Assembly (NCBI RefSeq): GCF_012844235.1
Contig: NZ_JABAGR010000008.1
Span: 61,410 to 125,409, forward strand
Reading direction: 5' to 3'
Length of the DNA stretch: 64,000 nt
Source of the DNA: Parafannyhessea umbonata
GTDB taxonomy: Bacteria > Actinomycetota > Coriobacteriia > Coriobacteriales > Atopobiaceae
Of this stretch, positions 1-8,227 are shown piece after piece. Every line of letters begins with the position of its first letter. Positions within the stretch are counted from its first letter, which is position 1. Below the pieces are notes generated by a model. The model was not told the origin of the DNA. It made no database searches and saw nothing but the letters and a program-made list of their open reading frames with translations. Position numbers and translations under genes: made by a program.

Positions 1-429
1 CGGAAGACCGTCAACTACCTGGGCGAGCGCCAGGGCTCGACGGACAGCGAGGCGATTCTGCCGTACCTGATGGACGCGTCCAACACCGCGGACGGCCAGG
101 GGCTTGGCGTGGAGGGTCGCCTCGAGGCCATCGACCGCGCCGTCAGCGCGCTCGCGCCCGGAAACAAGCTGAACCTCCTCTTCACGGACGGGATCCACAC
201 GTTCGCGTACACGAACGACGCGAACAGGACGCTCTGGCGCCTTCGCCTTGAGGACGGCTGGGCGTTTGCGACCGCGCCGCTCGACGAGCGTGATTGGAAG
301 CCGATGCCCGTGTGCCAGCTCCTGGCCGTGCGCGACGGCTCCGTCGTCTTCGAGGGCAAGGTGGGCGAGGGCGCCTTCACCGCCGACGAGGCCGAGTACG
401 AGAGCATGATCGAGCACATGAGGGGCTAG
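1..429 (+). CDS. Class II glutamine amidotransferase, C-terminal part (partial)
   Basis: The reading frame is open from the first base and ends at TAG 427-429, so only the last 142 codons are present. The visible start contains QGSTDSE followed by a helix and AIDRAVSAL. This resembles the QG(E/S)TDSE segment of YafJ/GAT_2-type class II glutamine amidotransferases, enzymes that release ammonia from glutamine with an N-terminal cysteine nucleophile. That nucleophile lies outside the window. The middle part (LNLLFTDG..TFAYTND) and the C-terminal strand fit the same fold. The family assignment rests on this short stretch, and the substrate cannot be judged. It converges with the Sel1-repeat gene across a hairpin. 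Confidence 0.72.
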   Translation, partial: RKTVNYLGERQGSTDSEAILPYLMDASNTADGQGLGVEGRLEAIDRAVSALAPGNKLNLLFTDGIHTFAYTNDANRTLWRLRLEDGWAFATAPLDERDWKPMPVCQLLAVRDGSVVFEGKVGEGAFTADEAEYESMIEHMRG

Positions 430-516
430 GCGCCCCAAGTCGCCTCCGCGCGACGCCTGCGTTGGGCGATGCGGTACGGCGACGCGCCACACAAAGCGAT
501 ATTGAGAAGCGACATC

Positions 517-548
517 ATGGCCGGGCGTCCCGCGGGGCGTCCGGCCAT
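517..548. terminator. Hairpin between convergent genes
   Basis: ATGGCCGG (517-524) and CCGGCCAT (541-548) are perfect inverted arms. Inside, GCGTCCC and GGGGCGT extend the stem with two non-Watson-Crick positions. It lies between the amidotransferase stop and the stop of the convergent Sel1-repeat gene. There is no clear U-tract on either strand, so it is probably a weak or Rho-assisted bidirectional terminator. Confidence 0.5.
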
Positions 549-552
549 CCCT

Positions 553-1422
553 CTAGAAGTCGAGGTCGGAGTCCTCTTCATCCAAGAGCGCGCGTGCGAC
601 CTCCTGCCCCTCGATCGCCTCGCGCAGCCGCCTCTTGTAGTAGTGCTGGCCGTCCGCGATGTCGATGCGCAGGCCGACCTCGGCGTCTTGGAACAGCTTC
701 AGCGCGCGAAGGGGGTCGGCGTCGATTCCCCACCTCTCGCACTCCGGGTCGACGAGCAGCTGCGCGATGCGGACGGCCGGCTGTGCGCGCTCCACGACGC
801 CCTGGGAGAGCTCGAGGCTGTGCTCCCAGAGCATGTGGGCCCTGCGCATGTCGCGCTCGACGGCCTTGCCGCGCGCGTACATGTCTCCCAGCTTGTACGC
901 GGCCTCGAACGAGGGGGCGAGCGCGGCGGCGAGCGAGTAGCACTCGTACGCCTTCTGGTAGTCCGGCTTGCCCGTGCGGACGTACTCGTAGATGTATCCC
1001 AGGTTGACGAGCGACTGGAGGTTGCCGTGGTCCACGGCCATCTGGTAGAGCTCCTTCGCCTTGGCGAAGTCCTGCTCGAAGAAGTCGCCGAGGTAGTAGT
1101 GCGCGCCGAGTGCGTTCATGCACGCGTCGCTCCCAAACGCGATGCCGACGCGGTACCCCGCGAGGAGCACGTCTTCCACCGAGGGGTCCTGGGCGAGCGC
1201 CTCCAGCACGTCGTCCTGGTTCTTCGTCACGAAGTCCGTGAACTCGTTCGGGTCGGGCGATATCGCCGCCTTGGCGAGGTCTTCGAGGAAGGAGTCGAGG
1301 TCGAGCGCGGGCTCCTCCTCGTCCGGGGCCTCGTCCTCCTCGCTGACCGAGAAGTCAACCTTTGCGAGGGTTGCGAGCCTCTTGAAGTCGTCCACGTTCG
1401 CAGTCCAGTCGTCTAAGCTCAT
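553..1422 (-). CDS. Sel1-repeat (TPR-like) protein
   Basis: Predicted 289 aa, cytoplasmic, with no signal peptide. The start is ATG at 1422 because GGGAGGAAGCC sits just upstream; longer readings lack a site. The N-terminal 60 residues are very acidic (EEDEAPDEEEP near 28-38). From about residue 100 to 210 there are three Sel1-like helical hairpins, each with the A..LG..Y..G......KA...Y..A pattern, for example ALGAHYYLGDFFEQDFAKA and SLVNLGYIYEYVRTGKPDY. Such repeats are protein-protein docking scaffolds; the partner is unknown. A helical C-terminus ends in an acidic tail. Confidence in the fold is good, in function low. Confidence 0.75.
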   Translation of the reverse strand: MSLDDWTANVDDFKRLATLAKVDFSVSEEDEAPDEEEPALDLDSFLEDLAKAAISPDPNEFTDFVTKNQDDVLEALAQDPSVEDVLLAGYRVGIAFGSDACMNALGAHYYLGDFFEQDFAKAKELYQMAVDHGNLQSLVNLGYIYEYVRTGKPDYQKAYECYSLAAALAPSFEAAYKLGDMYARGKAVERDMRRAHMLWEHSLELSQGVVERAQPAVRIAQLLVDPECERWGIDADPLRALKLFQDAEVGLRIDIADGQHYYKRRLREAIEGQEVARALLDEEDSDLDF

Positions 1423-1561
1423 GGCTTCCTCCCATCCGCGCCGCGCGCACATGCTTGACACGAGTTTCATGATGGGCCATGCGCCCGCGCGCGGCGTCGT
1501 CGCATCGGCGACCGCGGGTTCACGCCCCGCCGTGGCGCGTCGTCTGGTGCCCGCCGGGTGC

Positions 1562-1593
1562 CCCAAACAACAAATCTCGATTTGTTGTTTGGG
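1562..1593. repeat. Perfect 15-bp inverted repeat, copy 1
   Basis: Left arm CCCAAACAACAAATC (1562-1576), two-base centre TC, right arm GATTTGTTGTTTGGG (1579-1593), with no mismatches. It is A/T-rich in a G/C-rich genome. It could be an operator for the minus-strand Sel1-repeat gene (start 140 bp away), a terminator for the AI-2E gene, or a repetitive palindromic element. The near-identical second copy argues for an element recognised as such. Confidence 0.85.
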
Positions 1594-1634
1594 CCGGTTG
1601 TGCCTCTAGCTGCGAAAACGTGATTTTGGGGCTT

Positions 1635-1656
1635 ACAACAAATCGCGATTTGCTGT
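1635..1656. repeat. Inverted repeat, copy 2 of the palindrome
   Basis: ACAACAAATCG (1635-1645) faces CGATTTGCTGT (1646-1656), with one mismatch. Read on the opposite strand, with its flank, it shares CAAATC-N-CGATTTGTTGT and the CCAAACA edge with copy 1, so the two are copies of one sequence about 40 bp apart edge to edge. Confidence 0.8.
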
Positions 1657-1755
1657 TTGGCGATGTGCGGGATGACGATTGTGCGCGGAGGTTTGGCACG
1701 AGGGGCCGCGCTGCGGCAACGAACGAGGCGGCCTCGTGCGCAGGCCGGGCCGGCG

Positions 1756-2922
1756 CTAGTTTCGCGCGTTGCGCCAGGCCACGTACTTCTCGAAGTAGAT
1801 CTTTGCGAGCGCGGCGCACGGGACGGCGACGAACATGCCGACGACGCCTCCCACCTTGCCGCCGACGACGAGGGCGACTATCACGAGGATCGGGTGCACC
1901 TCGACGGAATCGGCCAGGATCTTTGGGTTCACGATCTGGCCGTCCACGAACTGTATGACGGCGAGCACGACGACGGCGAGCGCGAACGTGCGGACGTCGC
2001 CCGCGACGAGGCACGAGACCGCGGTGGACGCGTACGCCACGATGGGGCCGACGTAGGGGATGAGGTTGCCGATGCCCGTGGCGAGCCCGATGAGGACGGC
2101 GTAGCGCACGCCGACGAGCTCGAGCGCGATGGTGACGGCGACGCCCATGAGCAGGGCGTCGATGAACTGCCCGCGCATGTAGCCCGCGAACGCGTGGCGC
2201 ACGTCGAGCGCGAACGCGTGCAGGTGGCCGTAGGCGCGTGTGCCCATAAGGGAGCGCAGCGTGCGGTCCCAGTACGTGGCGAGGTTGTGCGCGTCGATGA
2301 GGAAGTAGACGCAGAATATGACCGCGAGCACGCCGTTGGCGACGAAGTCCCTCACGGCGCCGACGCCGTCGGTCACGGTCTGGCCGAAGCTCGCGCCCGA
2401 CGTGCCGAACACGCCGGCGACGGCCGACGCGGCATGCTCGAGCTCCGCCCTCGAGAACCCGAGCGTGGTGGCGGCGCGCGCGATGCCGTCGTAGGCGCGC
2501 GACATGCTGCGGGCGACGTAGTCCGCGAGCTCCGCGAGGTTGCCGAGCGAGACCGAGCGCACGCTGTCCGTGACGAAGGCGAGAAGGACGGAGACCACGA
2601 CGGCGAGGACGGCGACCGCTAGCAGCACCACCGCCACGACGGAAAGCGCGTGGCGCGCACGGTCCGCCGGCGAGAGCGGGCGGACGCGCGAGAGGAGGGC
2701 GTCGAACTTCTCGACCGCGGGCCAGAGCAGACAGGCCGCGAGGCCTCCCACGACGAGGGGGTTCACGACCGCGAGGACCCACGCGCCCGCGCCGGCGAGC
2801 GCGGAGAGGATCTGCGGCAGGTACACGCCCACGTTCGCCACGACCGCGAGCACGAGCGCCGTCGCGATGACGTAGCGGCTGATGGTAGAGTACCTCTTGT
2901 CGTCAAGTCCGAAGCGGCTCAT
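1756..2922 (-). CDS. AI-2E family transporter (YdgG/PerM-like)
   Basis: Predicted 388 aa integral membrane protein. ATG at 2922 is chosen because GGAGAC lies at a good distance and the protein then begins with a short polar segment before the first membrane span (about 17-40). The pattern is typical of the AI-2E/PerM family: paired N-terminal spans, a span at about 67-95, a long extracytoplasmic segment with amphipathic helices, then a C-terminal cluster of four to five spans including LIGLATGIGNLIPYVGP, a family hallmark. Members export autoinducer-2 or act as Na+/H+ antiporters; the substrate here cannot be deduced. It is divergent from yaaA with a 65-bp gap. Confidence 0.85.
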   Translation of the reverse strand: MSRFGLDDKRYSTISRYVIATALVLAVVANVGVYLPQILSALAGAGAWVLAVVNPLVVGGLAACLLWPAVEKFDALLSRVRPLSPADRARHALSVVAVVLLAVAVLAVVVSVLLAFVTDSVRSVSLGNLAELADYVARSMSRAYDGIARAATTLGFSRAELEHAASAVAGVFGTSGASFGQTVTDGVGAVRDFVANGVLAVIFCVYFLIDAHNLATYWDRTLRSLMGTRAYGHLHAFALDVRHAFAGYMRGQFIDALLMGVAVTIALELVGVRYAVLIGLATGIGNLIPYVGPIVAYASTAVSCLVAGDVRTFALAVVVLAVIQFVDGQIVNPKILADSVEVHPILVIVALVVGGKVGGVVGMFVAVPCAALAKIYFEKYVAWRNARN

Positions 2923-2987
2923 GGGGGTCTCCGTGTCTGTGCGCGGGTGGTCTGCGTGGCCCTGCAAGCATACCAAGGGAGGGCGCG

Positions 2988-3773
2988 ATGCCGCTCATGT
3001 TCATACTCTCGCCAGCAAAGCGCATGGCGGAGGACGGGGGCGAGCCGCTGCCGACGGCGGAGCCGGCGCTCTTGGACCGCACGCGCCACCTTGCGGACGT
3101 CATGCGGCACATGCCGCCGGCGGAGCTCCAGGCGCTGTGGCGCTGCTCTGACGCGATTGCGCGCGACATGTGCCCGCGTCACGCGCGCATGGACCTGGAC
3201 GGCCTGCTCGCGCGCGGAAGCTCTGCCGCGGCGTCGTATCGCGGCATCGCCTACCAGCACCTTGCCGCGCAGGTGATGGACGCGGGACAGCTGGCATACC
3301 TCCAGCGCCACCTGCGGATACTCTCCGCGTTCTTTGGCGTGCTGCGTCCGCTGGACGCCGTGGTGCCGTACCGGCTGGAGATGGCGCAGCGCCTTGCCGT
3401 GCCGGCCTGCCCCGAGCTGGGGCTTCCCGCCGCGGGGGACCTGTACGCGTGGTGGGGCGACTCGCTGGCGGCGCAGCTTCTGCAGGAGGGTTGCGACGCG
3501 CTGGTGAACGTGGCATCCGCGGAGTACGCGCGCGCCGTAGTGCCGCACATGGGCGAAGTGCCCGTGGTGACGTGCCTGTTTGGGCAGGTGCGGCCGTCGG
3601 ACGGCGCCTTCGTGCAGCGCGCGACGGAGGCGAAGGCCGCGCGCGGGGACTTCGTGCGGTGGTGCGCGGAGCGCGGCGTTGAGGACGTGGGCGAGCTCGT
3701 GGGGTACCGCGGGCGCGGGTACGCGCTGGACGAGGCCCGCTCGACGGCGGACGCCCTGGTGTTCGTGCGGTAG
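2988..3773 (+). CDS. yaaA: Peroxide stress protein YaaA (UPF0246)
   Basis: Predicted 261 aa, the usual length for YaaA/DUF328. Visible family landmarks are the opening ILSPAKRM, the YRGIAYQ segment near residue 85, and LSAFFGVLRPLDAVVPYRLEM near 110-130. Further ones are WWGDSLAAQL and the late VVTCLFGQVR. In Escherichia coli YaaA lowers free iron and protects DNA during peroxide stress; the biochemical activity is DNA binding with a helix-hairpin-helix-like element. GGGAGGGCG precedes the ATG. It is divergent from the AI-2E gene and followed closely by an EamA permease, possibly in one transcript. Confidence 0.9.
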   Translation: MPLMFILSPAKRMAEDGGEPLPTAEPALLDRTRHLADVMRHMPPAELQALWRCSDAIARDMCPRHARMDLDGLLARGSSAAASYRGIAYQHLAAQVMDAGQLAYLQRHLRILSAFFGVLRPLDAVVPYRLEMAQRLAVPACPELGLPAAGDLYAWWGDSLAAQLLQEGCDALVNVASAEYARAVVPHMGEVPVVTCLFGQVRPSDGAFVQRATEAKAARGDFVRWCAERGVEDVGELVGYRGRGYALDEARSTADALVFVR

Positions 3774-3793
3774 CGATGCGGTGGGATGGTTGC

Positions 3794-4732
3794 ATGACTG
3801 ATACGTTGGAAAAGCGGGGCGCAACTGCCGCCCGGGCGCGCAGGGGGCGTGTGGTTGCAGGTACCGCCATGGTGCTTGCCGGGGCGAGCCTGTGGGGGCT
3901 CTCCGGCACCGTCACGAAGCTCCTCATGGACCGCACCGGCACGGACGCCGTGTGGCTCACGGACGTGAAGATGCTCCTGGGGTCCGCCGTGTTCTTCTGC
4001 TGCGCCGCGGTGGCGACGCCCGACCGCCTGCGCGGGGCCCTCCGCTCGCTGGCGCGCCCCGCGGAGCTCGCGCGCGTGCTCGTCATGTGCGTGATGGCCT
4101 ACCTCGTGCTGAACGCGAGCTACTTCGCGAACGTCGTCGTGACGAACGCGGCGACGGCCACGGTGATGCAGAGCCTGGGCGCGCCCATGACGCTCGCGGT
4201 CATATGCGTGCGCGAGCGGAGGCTGCCGTTCGCGTCGGAGGCGCTGTGCTTCGTGCTCGCGGTTGCGGGCACGTACCTCATGGCGACGGGCGGCAACCCC
4301 ACGACGCTCGTGATGCCCGCGGCCGGCCTGGCGCTGGGCCTGCTCACGGCCATGGGCCAGGCGTCGGAGTCGCTTCTGACGGAGGGCTACGTCAGGCGCT
4401 GGGGGAGCCTCGTGGTGAACGCGGTGGGGTTTCTCGTGGCGGGCGCGCTGCTCCTGCCGGTGGCGAGGCCGTGGGTGCCTGGCCCCACGCTCGCGTACCA
4501 GCCGCTTGACTGGGCCCTTCTCGCGTTCTCCGTGCTTGTGGGCACGTTTGGCGCCGGGGCGCTGTTCATGGCGGGCCTCCACCGCGTCGGTCCGGTGCGG
4601 ACGACGCTTTTGAGCACGTCCGAGCAGCTCACGTCCGCGGTGAGCTCCGTGGTCCTCACGTCCACGACCTTCTCGCCCGCGGAGCTCCTGGGCTTTGTGC
4701 TCATCACCGTCATGGTGGTCGTCACGGCGTAG
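3794..4732 (+). CDS. EamA/DMT-family transporter
   Basis: Predicted 312 aa with about ten hydrophobic spans arranged as two EamA halves (roughly 20-150 and 160-305). Sequences such as LAGASLWGLSGTVTKLL at the first span and the P-rich loop after each fourth span fit drug/metabolite transporters. ATG 3794 is preferred over an in-frame ATG at 3776, which lies against the yaaA stop; GGTGGGA precedes 3794. The family exports amino acids, purines or other metabolites, and nothing in the neighbourhood fixes the substrate. It ends 38 bp before the exonuclease gene. Confidence 0.82.
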   Translation: MTDTLEKRGATAARARRGRVVAGTAMVLAGASLWGLSGTVTKLLMDRTGTDAVWLTDVKMLLGSAVFFCCAAVATPDRLRGALRSLARPAELARVLVMCVMAYLVLNASYFANVVVTNAATATVMQSLGAPMTLAVICVRERRLPFASEALCFVLAVAGTYLMATGGNPTTLVMPAAGLALGLLTAMGQASESLLTEGYVRRWGSLVVNAVGFLVAGALLLPVARPWVPGPTLAYQPLDWALLAFSVLVGTFGAGALFMAGLHRVGPVRTTLLSTSEQLTSAVSSVVLTSTTFSPAELLGFVLITVMVVVTA

Positions 4733-4770
4733 ACTGTGGTGGGCGACCGCTGCGGCGAGGGGAGGCGCGC

Positions 4771-5631
4771 ATGACATACCGGCCAAGGCCGTGCCACGTG
4801 GACGTGGCCGACCTCCCGCGAAGCTACGTGTGCTACGACCTCGAGACCACGGGCCTGGGTCCGGACGCGCGCATCGTGGAGATCGGCGCCGTCCGCGTGA
4901 TCGACGGCTGGGAGGACGAGAAGTTCGACACCTTCGTCGCGCTCCCCGCGGGGGTGCGCATGGAGCCGGGCGCCCGGGCCGTGAACCGCATCACGGACGC
5001 CATGCTGGCAGGCGCCCCCGACGAGGCGGAGGCGCTTGCGGCGTTCTGCCGCTTTGCGGAGGACTTCGCGCTGGTGGGGCAGAACATCGCCGCGTTCGAC
5101 AACGTGCTCCTGGAGCGCGCCGCCGCCCGGCAGCGCGTGCCGTCGCCCACGCGCAACGGCTTCGTGGACACCATGGTGCTCTATCGCGAGCTGGTGGGAA
5201 AGCCCGCGAGCCTCGCGGCGATCTGCGGCCACTACGGCGTGAGCAACCCGCAGGCGCACCGCGCGTGGGCGGACGCCGTTGCCACGAGCGACTGCTACCA
5301 GGCGATCCTTAGGGACGCGGGCTCCCGCCGGCTGTGCGTGGGCGACCTGGACCAGGGCCCCAGGGGAGAAGAGCTCGCCGGCGAGCTGCTGTGCTTCACG
5401 GGCAACAGCTACGACCTGCCGAAGCGCGACATGGAGGTGCTCGCGCTTCTGCACGGCGCCCGGCTGAGCAGGGGAGTGACGAGGCGCGTCACCATGCTGG
5501 TGGAGCTTGACCCGGCGGCCGGGCGCGAGACCGCGAAGCTGCGCCGCGCCCGCGAGCTGGGGACGCCCGTCGTCCGCGGCGAGGCGCTGCTCGCCCGCCT
5601 GGGGCTGACGGCGCGGGACCTGCGCAGGTAG
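4771..5631 (+). CDS. DEDDh 3'-5' exonuclease with C-terminal BRCT domain
   Basis: Predicted 286 aa. Residues 18-180 are a DnaQ-like exonuclease: D23 and E25 in YDLETTGLG (motif I), D110 in QNIAAFDNVLL (motif II), and H163 and D168 in HRAWADA (motif III). All four metal ligands are therefore present. Residues about 205-282 (LLCFTG..., VTMLVELDP..., GTPVVRGEALL) match a BRCT fold of the DNA ligase/RFC type, which binds DNA ends or nicks. This arrangement is common in actinobacterial epsilon-like exonucleases. GAGGGGAGGCGCGC precedes ATG. Its role is probably proofreading-type or repair trimming; association with DNA polymerase III is unproven. Confidence 0.88.
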   Translation: MTYRPRPCHVDVADLPRSYVCYDLETTGLGPDARIVEIGAVRVIDGWEDEKFDTFVALPAGVRMEPGARAVNRITDAMLAGAPDEAEALAAFCRFAEDFALVGQNIAAFDNVLLERAAARQRVPSPTRNGFVDTMVLYRELVGKPASLAAICGHYGVSNPQAHRAWADAVATSDCYQAILRDAGSRRLCVGDLDQGPRGEELAGELLCFTGNSYDLPKRDMEVLALLHGARLSRGVTRRVTMLVELDPAAGRETAKLRRARELGTPVVRGEALLARLGLTARDLRR

Positions 5632-5848
5632 CCGCGCCGCGCCCGCGAGCGCGCGGCGGTGCCGCGGCCGGGGCGGCGCGTCCTTCTCGCCCGCGCAGAC
5701 CTAAGCGCGTGCGGCATAGGTTTTCTGTTTTGTCGCGTATACGATATCTTGCTTGGGGTATCCACATACCTGTACACAACGGGGCGGCGCCGTGCGCTTG
5801 CGGCGCGCGCCCGGACTCTATATGCCGCGCGCGGAAGGGAAGCCTGCC

Positions 5849-7825
5849 ATGAAGCAGTTCAAGACCGAGAGCAAGAAGCTCCTGGACCTGATGATCAACT
5901 CCATCTACACCAACAAGGAGATCTTCCTGAGGGAGCTGATCTCGAACGCGTCCGACGCCCTGGACAAGCTGAGCTTCGAGGGCCTGACGGACGAGTCGAA
6001 GCGCGTGGACGAGGAGCTCGCGATCGACCTGTCGTTCGACAAGGACGCCCGCACCATCACCGTGGCGGATAACGGCATCGGCATGACGGCGGACGAGCTC
6101 GACAAGAACCTGGGCACGATCGCGCACTCCGGCTCGCAGGAGTTCAAGAGCCAGAACGCGGACGCCCAGGGCGACGCCGTCGACATCATCGGCCAGTTTG
6201 GCGTGGGCTTCTACTCGAGCTTCATGGTCGCGAAGCGCGTGCGCGTCGTGAGCCGCGCCCTTGGCGAGGACGTCGCGCACTCCTGGGAGTCCGACGGCGT
6301 CAGCGGCTACTCGATCGACGAGGTGGCCGAGGCCGACCTGCCCGAGGCCCTGCGCGGCGAGCGCGCCCACGGCACGCAGATCACGCTGTTCCTGCGCGAC
6401 TCCACGGAGGAGGACGACACCGACCAGTTCCTGAGCGAGTGGAAGCTCCGCGAGCTCGTGACGCAGTACTCCAACTACGTGCGCTACCCCGTGCGCATGA
6501 TGGTGACGAAGAGCCGCCAGAAGCCGGCGCCCGACCCCAAGCCGGACGACTACAAGCCGGAGTACGAGGACTACCAGGAGCTGGAGACCCTCAACTCCAT
6601 GACACCCATCTGGAAGAAGCGCAAGTCGGAGGTGGAGCAGAAGGACTACGACGAGTTCTACACCTCCACGTTCCACGACTGGGAGAAGCCGCTGCGCACG
6701 CTGAGCTTCCATGCCGAGGGCGCCATCAGCTACGACGCGCTGCTGTTCATCCCGAGCGTCGCGCCGTTCGACCTGTATAGCAAGGACTACCAGAAGGGCC
6801 TCGCGCTGTACAGCTCCAGCGTGCTCATCCAGGAGAAGTGCGCGGACCTGCTGCCCGACTACTACAACTTCGTGCACGGCATCGTGGACTCGCCGGACGT
6901 CACGCTGAACATCAGCCGCGAGACGCTGCAGCAGAACTCGCAGCTCCGCGCCATCGCACGCCGCATCGAGAAGAAGGTGACCGCCGAGCTCGAGGACATG
7001 CGCGACAACGACCGCGAGGCGTACGAGAAGTTCTTCAAGAACTTTGGCCGCGGCCTGAAGTTTGGCATCTACAACAGCTACGGCTCGAAGGCCGACGAGC
7101 TGGCGGACCTCCTGCTGTTCTGGTCCGCGCGCGACGAGAAGATGGTGACGCTCAAGGAGTACGTCTCCGGCATGGCCGAGGGGCAGGAGAAGATCTACTA
7201 TGCCGCCGGCGAGACCCGCGAGCTCCTGGCGCAGACGCCTGCCGTGAGGAGCGCGCTTTCCCACGGCTACGACGTGCTGCTGTGCACGGAGGACGTGGAC
7301 GAGTTCATGTTCCAGTTCCTGCGCAGCTACCACGTGGACGCCGTCGCGGGCGACTCCGAGCACAAGGGTACCGAGGCCCGCGACCTCGAGCTGCAGAACG
7401 TCGCCGACGCGAACCTCGACCTCGCGAGCGAGGACGAGAAGAAGGAGGCCGAGAAGGCCACCGAGGAGAACAAGGACCTGTTTGGCGAGCTGAAGGACGC
7501 CCTGGACGGCAGGGTCGCGGACGTGAAGGTCTCCGCGAACCTGGACGAGGACACGCCGGCGACCGTCACGGCCGAGGGCCCGGTCTCGCTCGAGATGGAG
7601 CGCCGCCTGCAGCAGTCCCCGGAGGCCGGCCAGGCGCCGAAGGCGAGCCGCGTGCTGATGCTTAACGCGAAGCACCCGGTGTTTGGCAAGCTCCAGGCCG
7701 CGAAAGGCGACAAGGAGCGCCTTGCCCTGATGGGTGACATCCTGTACAACCAGGCGCTTCTGGTGGAGGGCCTGCCCGTGGAGGACCCGGCGAAGTTCGC
7801 GCGCGAGATCACGGAGCTCATGTAG
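5849..7825 (+). CDS. htpG: Chaperone HtpG (Hsp90)
   Basis: Predicted 658 aa, full length. ATG 5849 is chosen because the family start FKTESKKLLDLMINSIYTN follows at once and GGAAGGG precedes it; upstream in-frame codons are not conserved in character. The ATPase domain (1-220) shows ELISNASDALDKL with the catalytic Glu, the lid segment GTIAHSGSQEF and GQFGVGFYSSFMV. The middle domain (about 225-460) has the usual W-x-R-region, and the C-terminal dimerisation domain ends at M658. It refolds and stabilises client proteins in the cytoplasm. No CIRCE element is visible upstream. It is followed by a strong terminator. Confidence 0.97.
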   Translation: MKQFKTESKKLLDLMINSIYTNKEIFLRELISNASDALDKLSFEGLTDESKRVDEELAIDLSFDKDARTITVADNGIGMTADELDKNLGTIAHSGSQEFKSQNADAQGDAVDIIGQFGVGFYSSFMVAKRVRVVSRALGEDVAHSWESDGVSGYSIDEVAEADLPEALRGERAHGTQITLFLRDSTEEDDTDQFLSEWKLRELVTQYSNYVRYPVRMMVTKSRQKPAPDPKPDDYKPEYEDYQELETLNSMTPIWKKRKSEVEQKDYDEFYTSTFHDWEKPLRTLSFHAEGAISYDALLFIPSVAPFDLYSKDYQKGLALYSSSVLIQEKCADLLPDYYNFVHGIVDSPDVTLNISRETLQQNSQLRAIARRIEKKVTAELEDMRDNDREAYEKFFKNFGRGLKFGIYNSYGSKADELADLLLFWSARDEKMVTLKEYVSGMAEGQEKIYYAAGETRELLAQTPAVRSALSHGYDVLLCTEDVDEFMFQFLRSYHVDAVAGDSEHKGTEARDLELQNVADANLDLASEDEKKEAEKATEENKDLFGELKDALDGRVADVKVSANLDEDTPATVTAEGPVSLEMERRLQQSPEAGQAPKASRVLMLNAKHPVFGKLQAAKGDKERLALMGDILYNQALLVEGLPVEDPAKFAREITELM

Positions 7826-8227
7826 CGCGCGTCGCCCGGGGCGGGCGAAGGCTCGCTTCGGCGACGTAATGAGGCTGTAACAAAGGAAGATTCTTCCGCA
7901 AAGGGGCCCTGGCCTGCAAGGTGCAGGTCGGGGCCGCTTTTTGTGCCCCTTCTCGTCAGTTTTTTTACTTGAAATCTCCAAGTTTGGTGCAAGATACAGA
8001 TAAGTAACACGCCTGCAATGATACTATCAAGTCCATTGTGCCTTTAGGCCGTCCGGATAAGGCGGACGACGGGGGCGCGATGACGGCCGCCTTGAACCCA
8101 GGGCTTGACGGACTTGGGGCCACGCGACCGTTTCAGAGGGCACCCCCTGCATTGCAGACCGAACCCGCGAGCTCCGCGGGCGACTTGTGCGCGAAGGGGG
8201 CGCTGGGACACCGATCAAGGAGCACCA
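7826..8227. other. 402-bp spacer: htpG terminator and structured opp leader
   Basis: After the htpG terminator (7902-7943) comes an A/T-rich patch around 7965-8030 that probably carries the opp promoter. I cannot settle the hexamers; a TTGAAA (7971) and a GATACT near 8021 are candidates. From about 8040 the DNA is G/C-rich with several hairpins: CCGTCCG/CGGACGACGG at 8049-8072, and CCCGCG/CGCGGG at 8164-8180. This suggests a structured 5' leader of roughly 180 nt ahead of the first permease gene. No riboswitch class was recognised. Confidence 0.6.
7902..7943 (+). terminator. Intrinsic terminator after htpG
   Basis: GGCCCTGGCCTGCA and TGCAGGTCGGGGCC form a 14-bp stem (two G-T pairs), a three-base loop, and then CTTTTTG. 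This is a textbook Rho-independent terminator for htpG. Confidence 0.9.

Larger units (their letters stand above)
1423..1755. other. 333-bp intergenic region with two palindromes
   Basis: This stretch lies upstream of the Sel1-repeat gene and downstream of the AI-2E permease gene, both on the minus strand. I see no credible coding frame. It is unusually A/T-rich around 1560-1660 and holds two near-identical palindromes, annotated separately. The T-poor remainder has no obvious hairpin. Confidence 0.7.

Noticed and set aside
5632..5848. Heat-shock operator (CIRCE) before htpG
   Set aside because: No TTAGCACTC-type inverted repeat is present; the region shows only an A/T-rich patch around 5715-5765.
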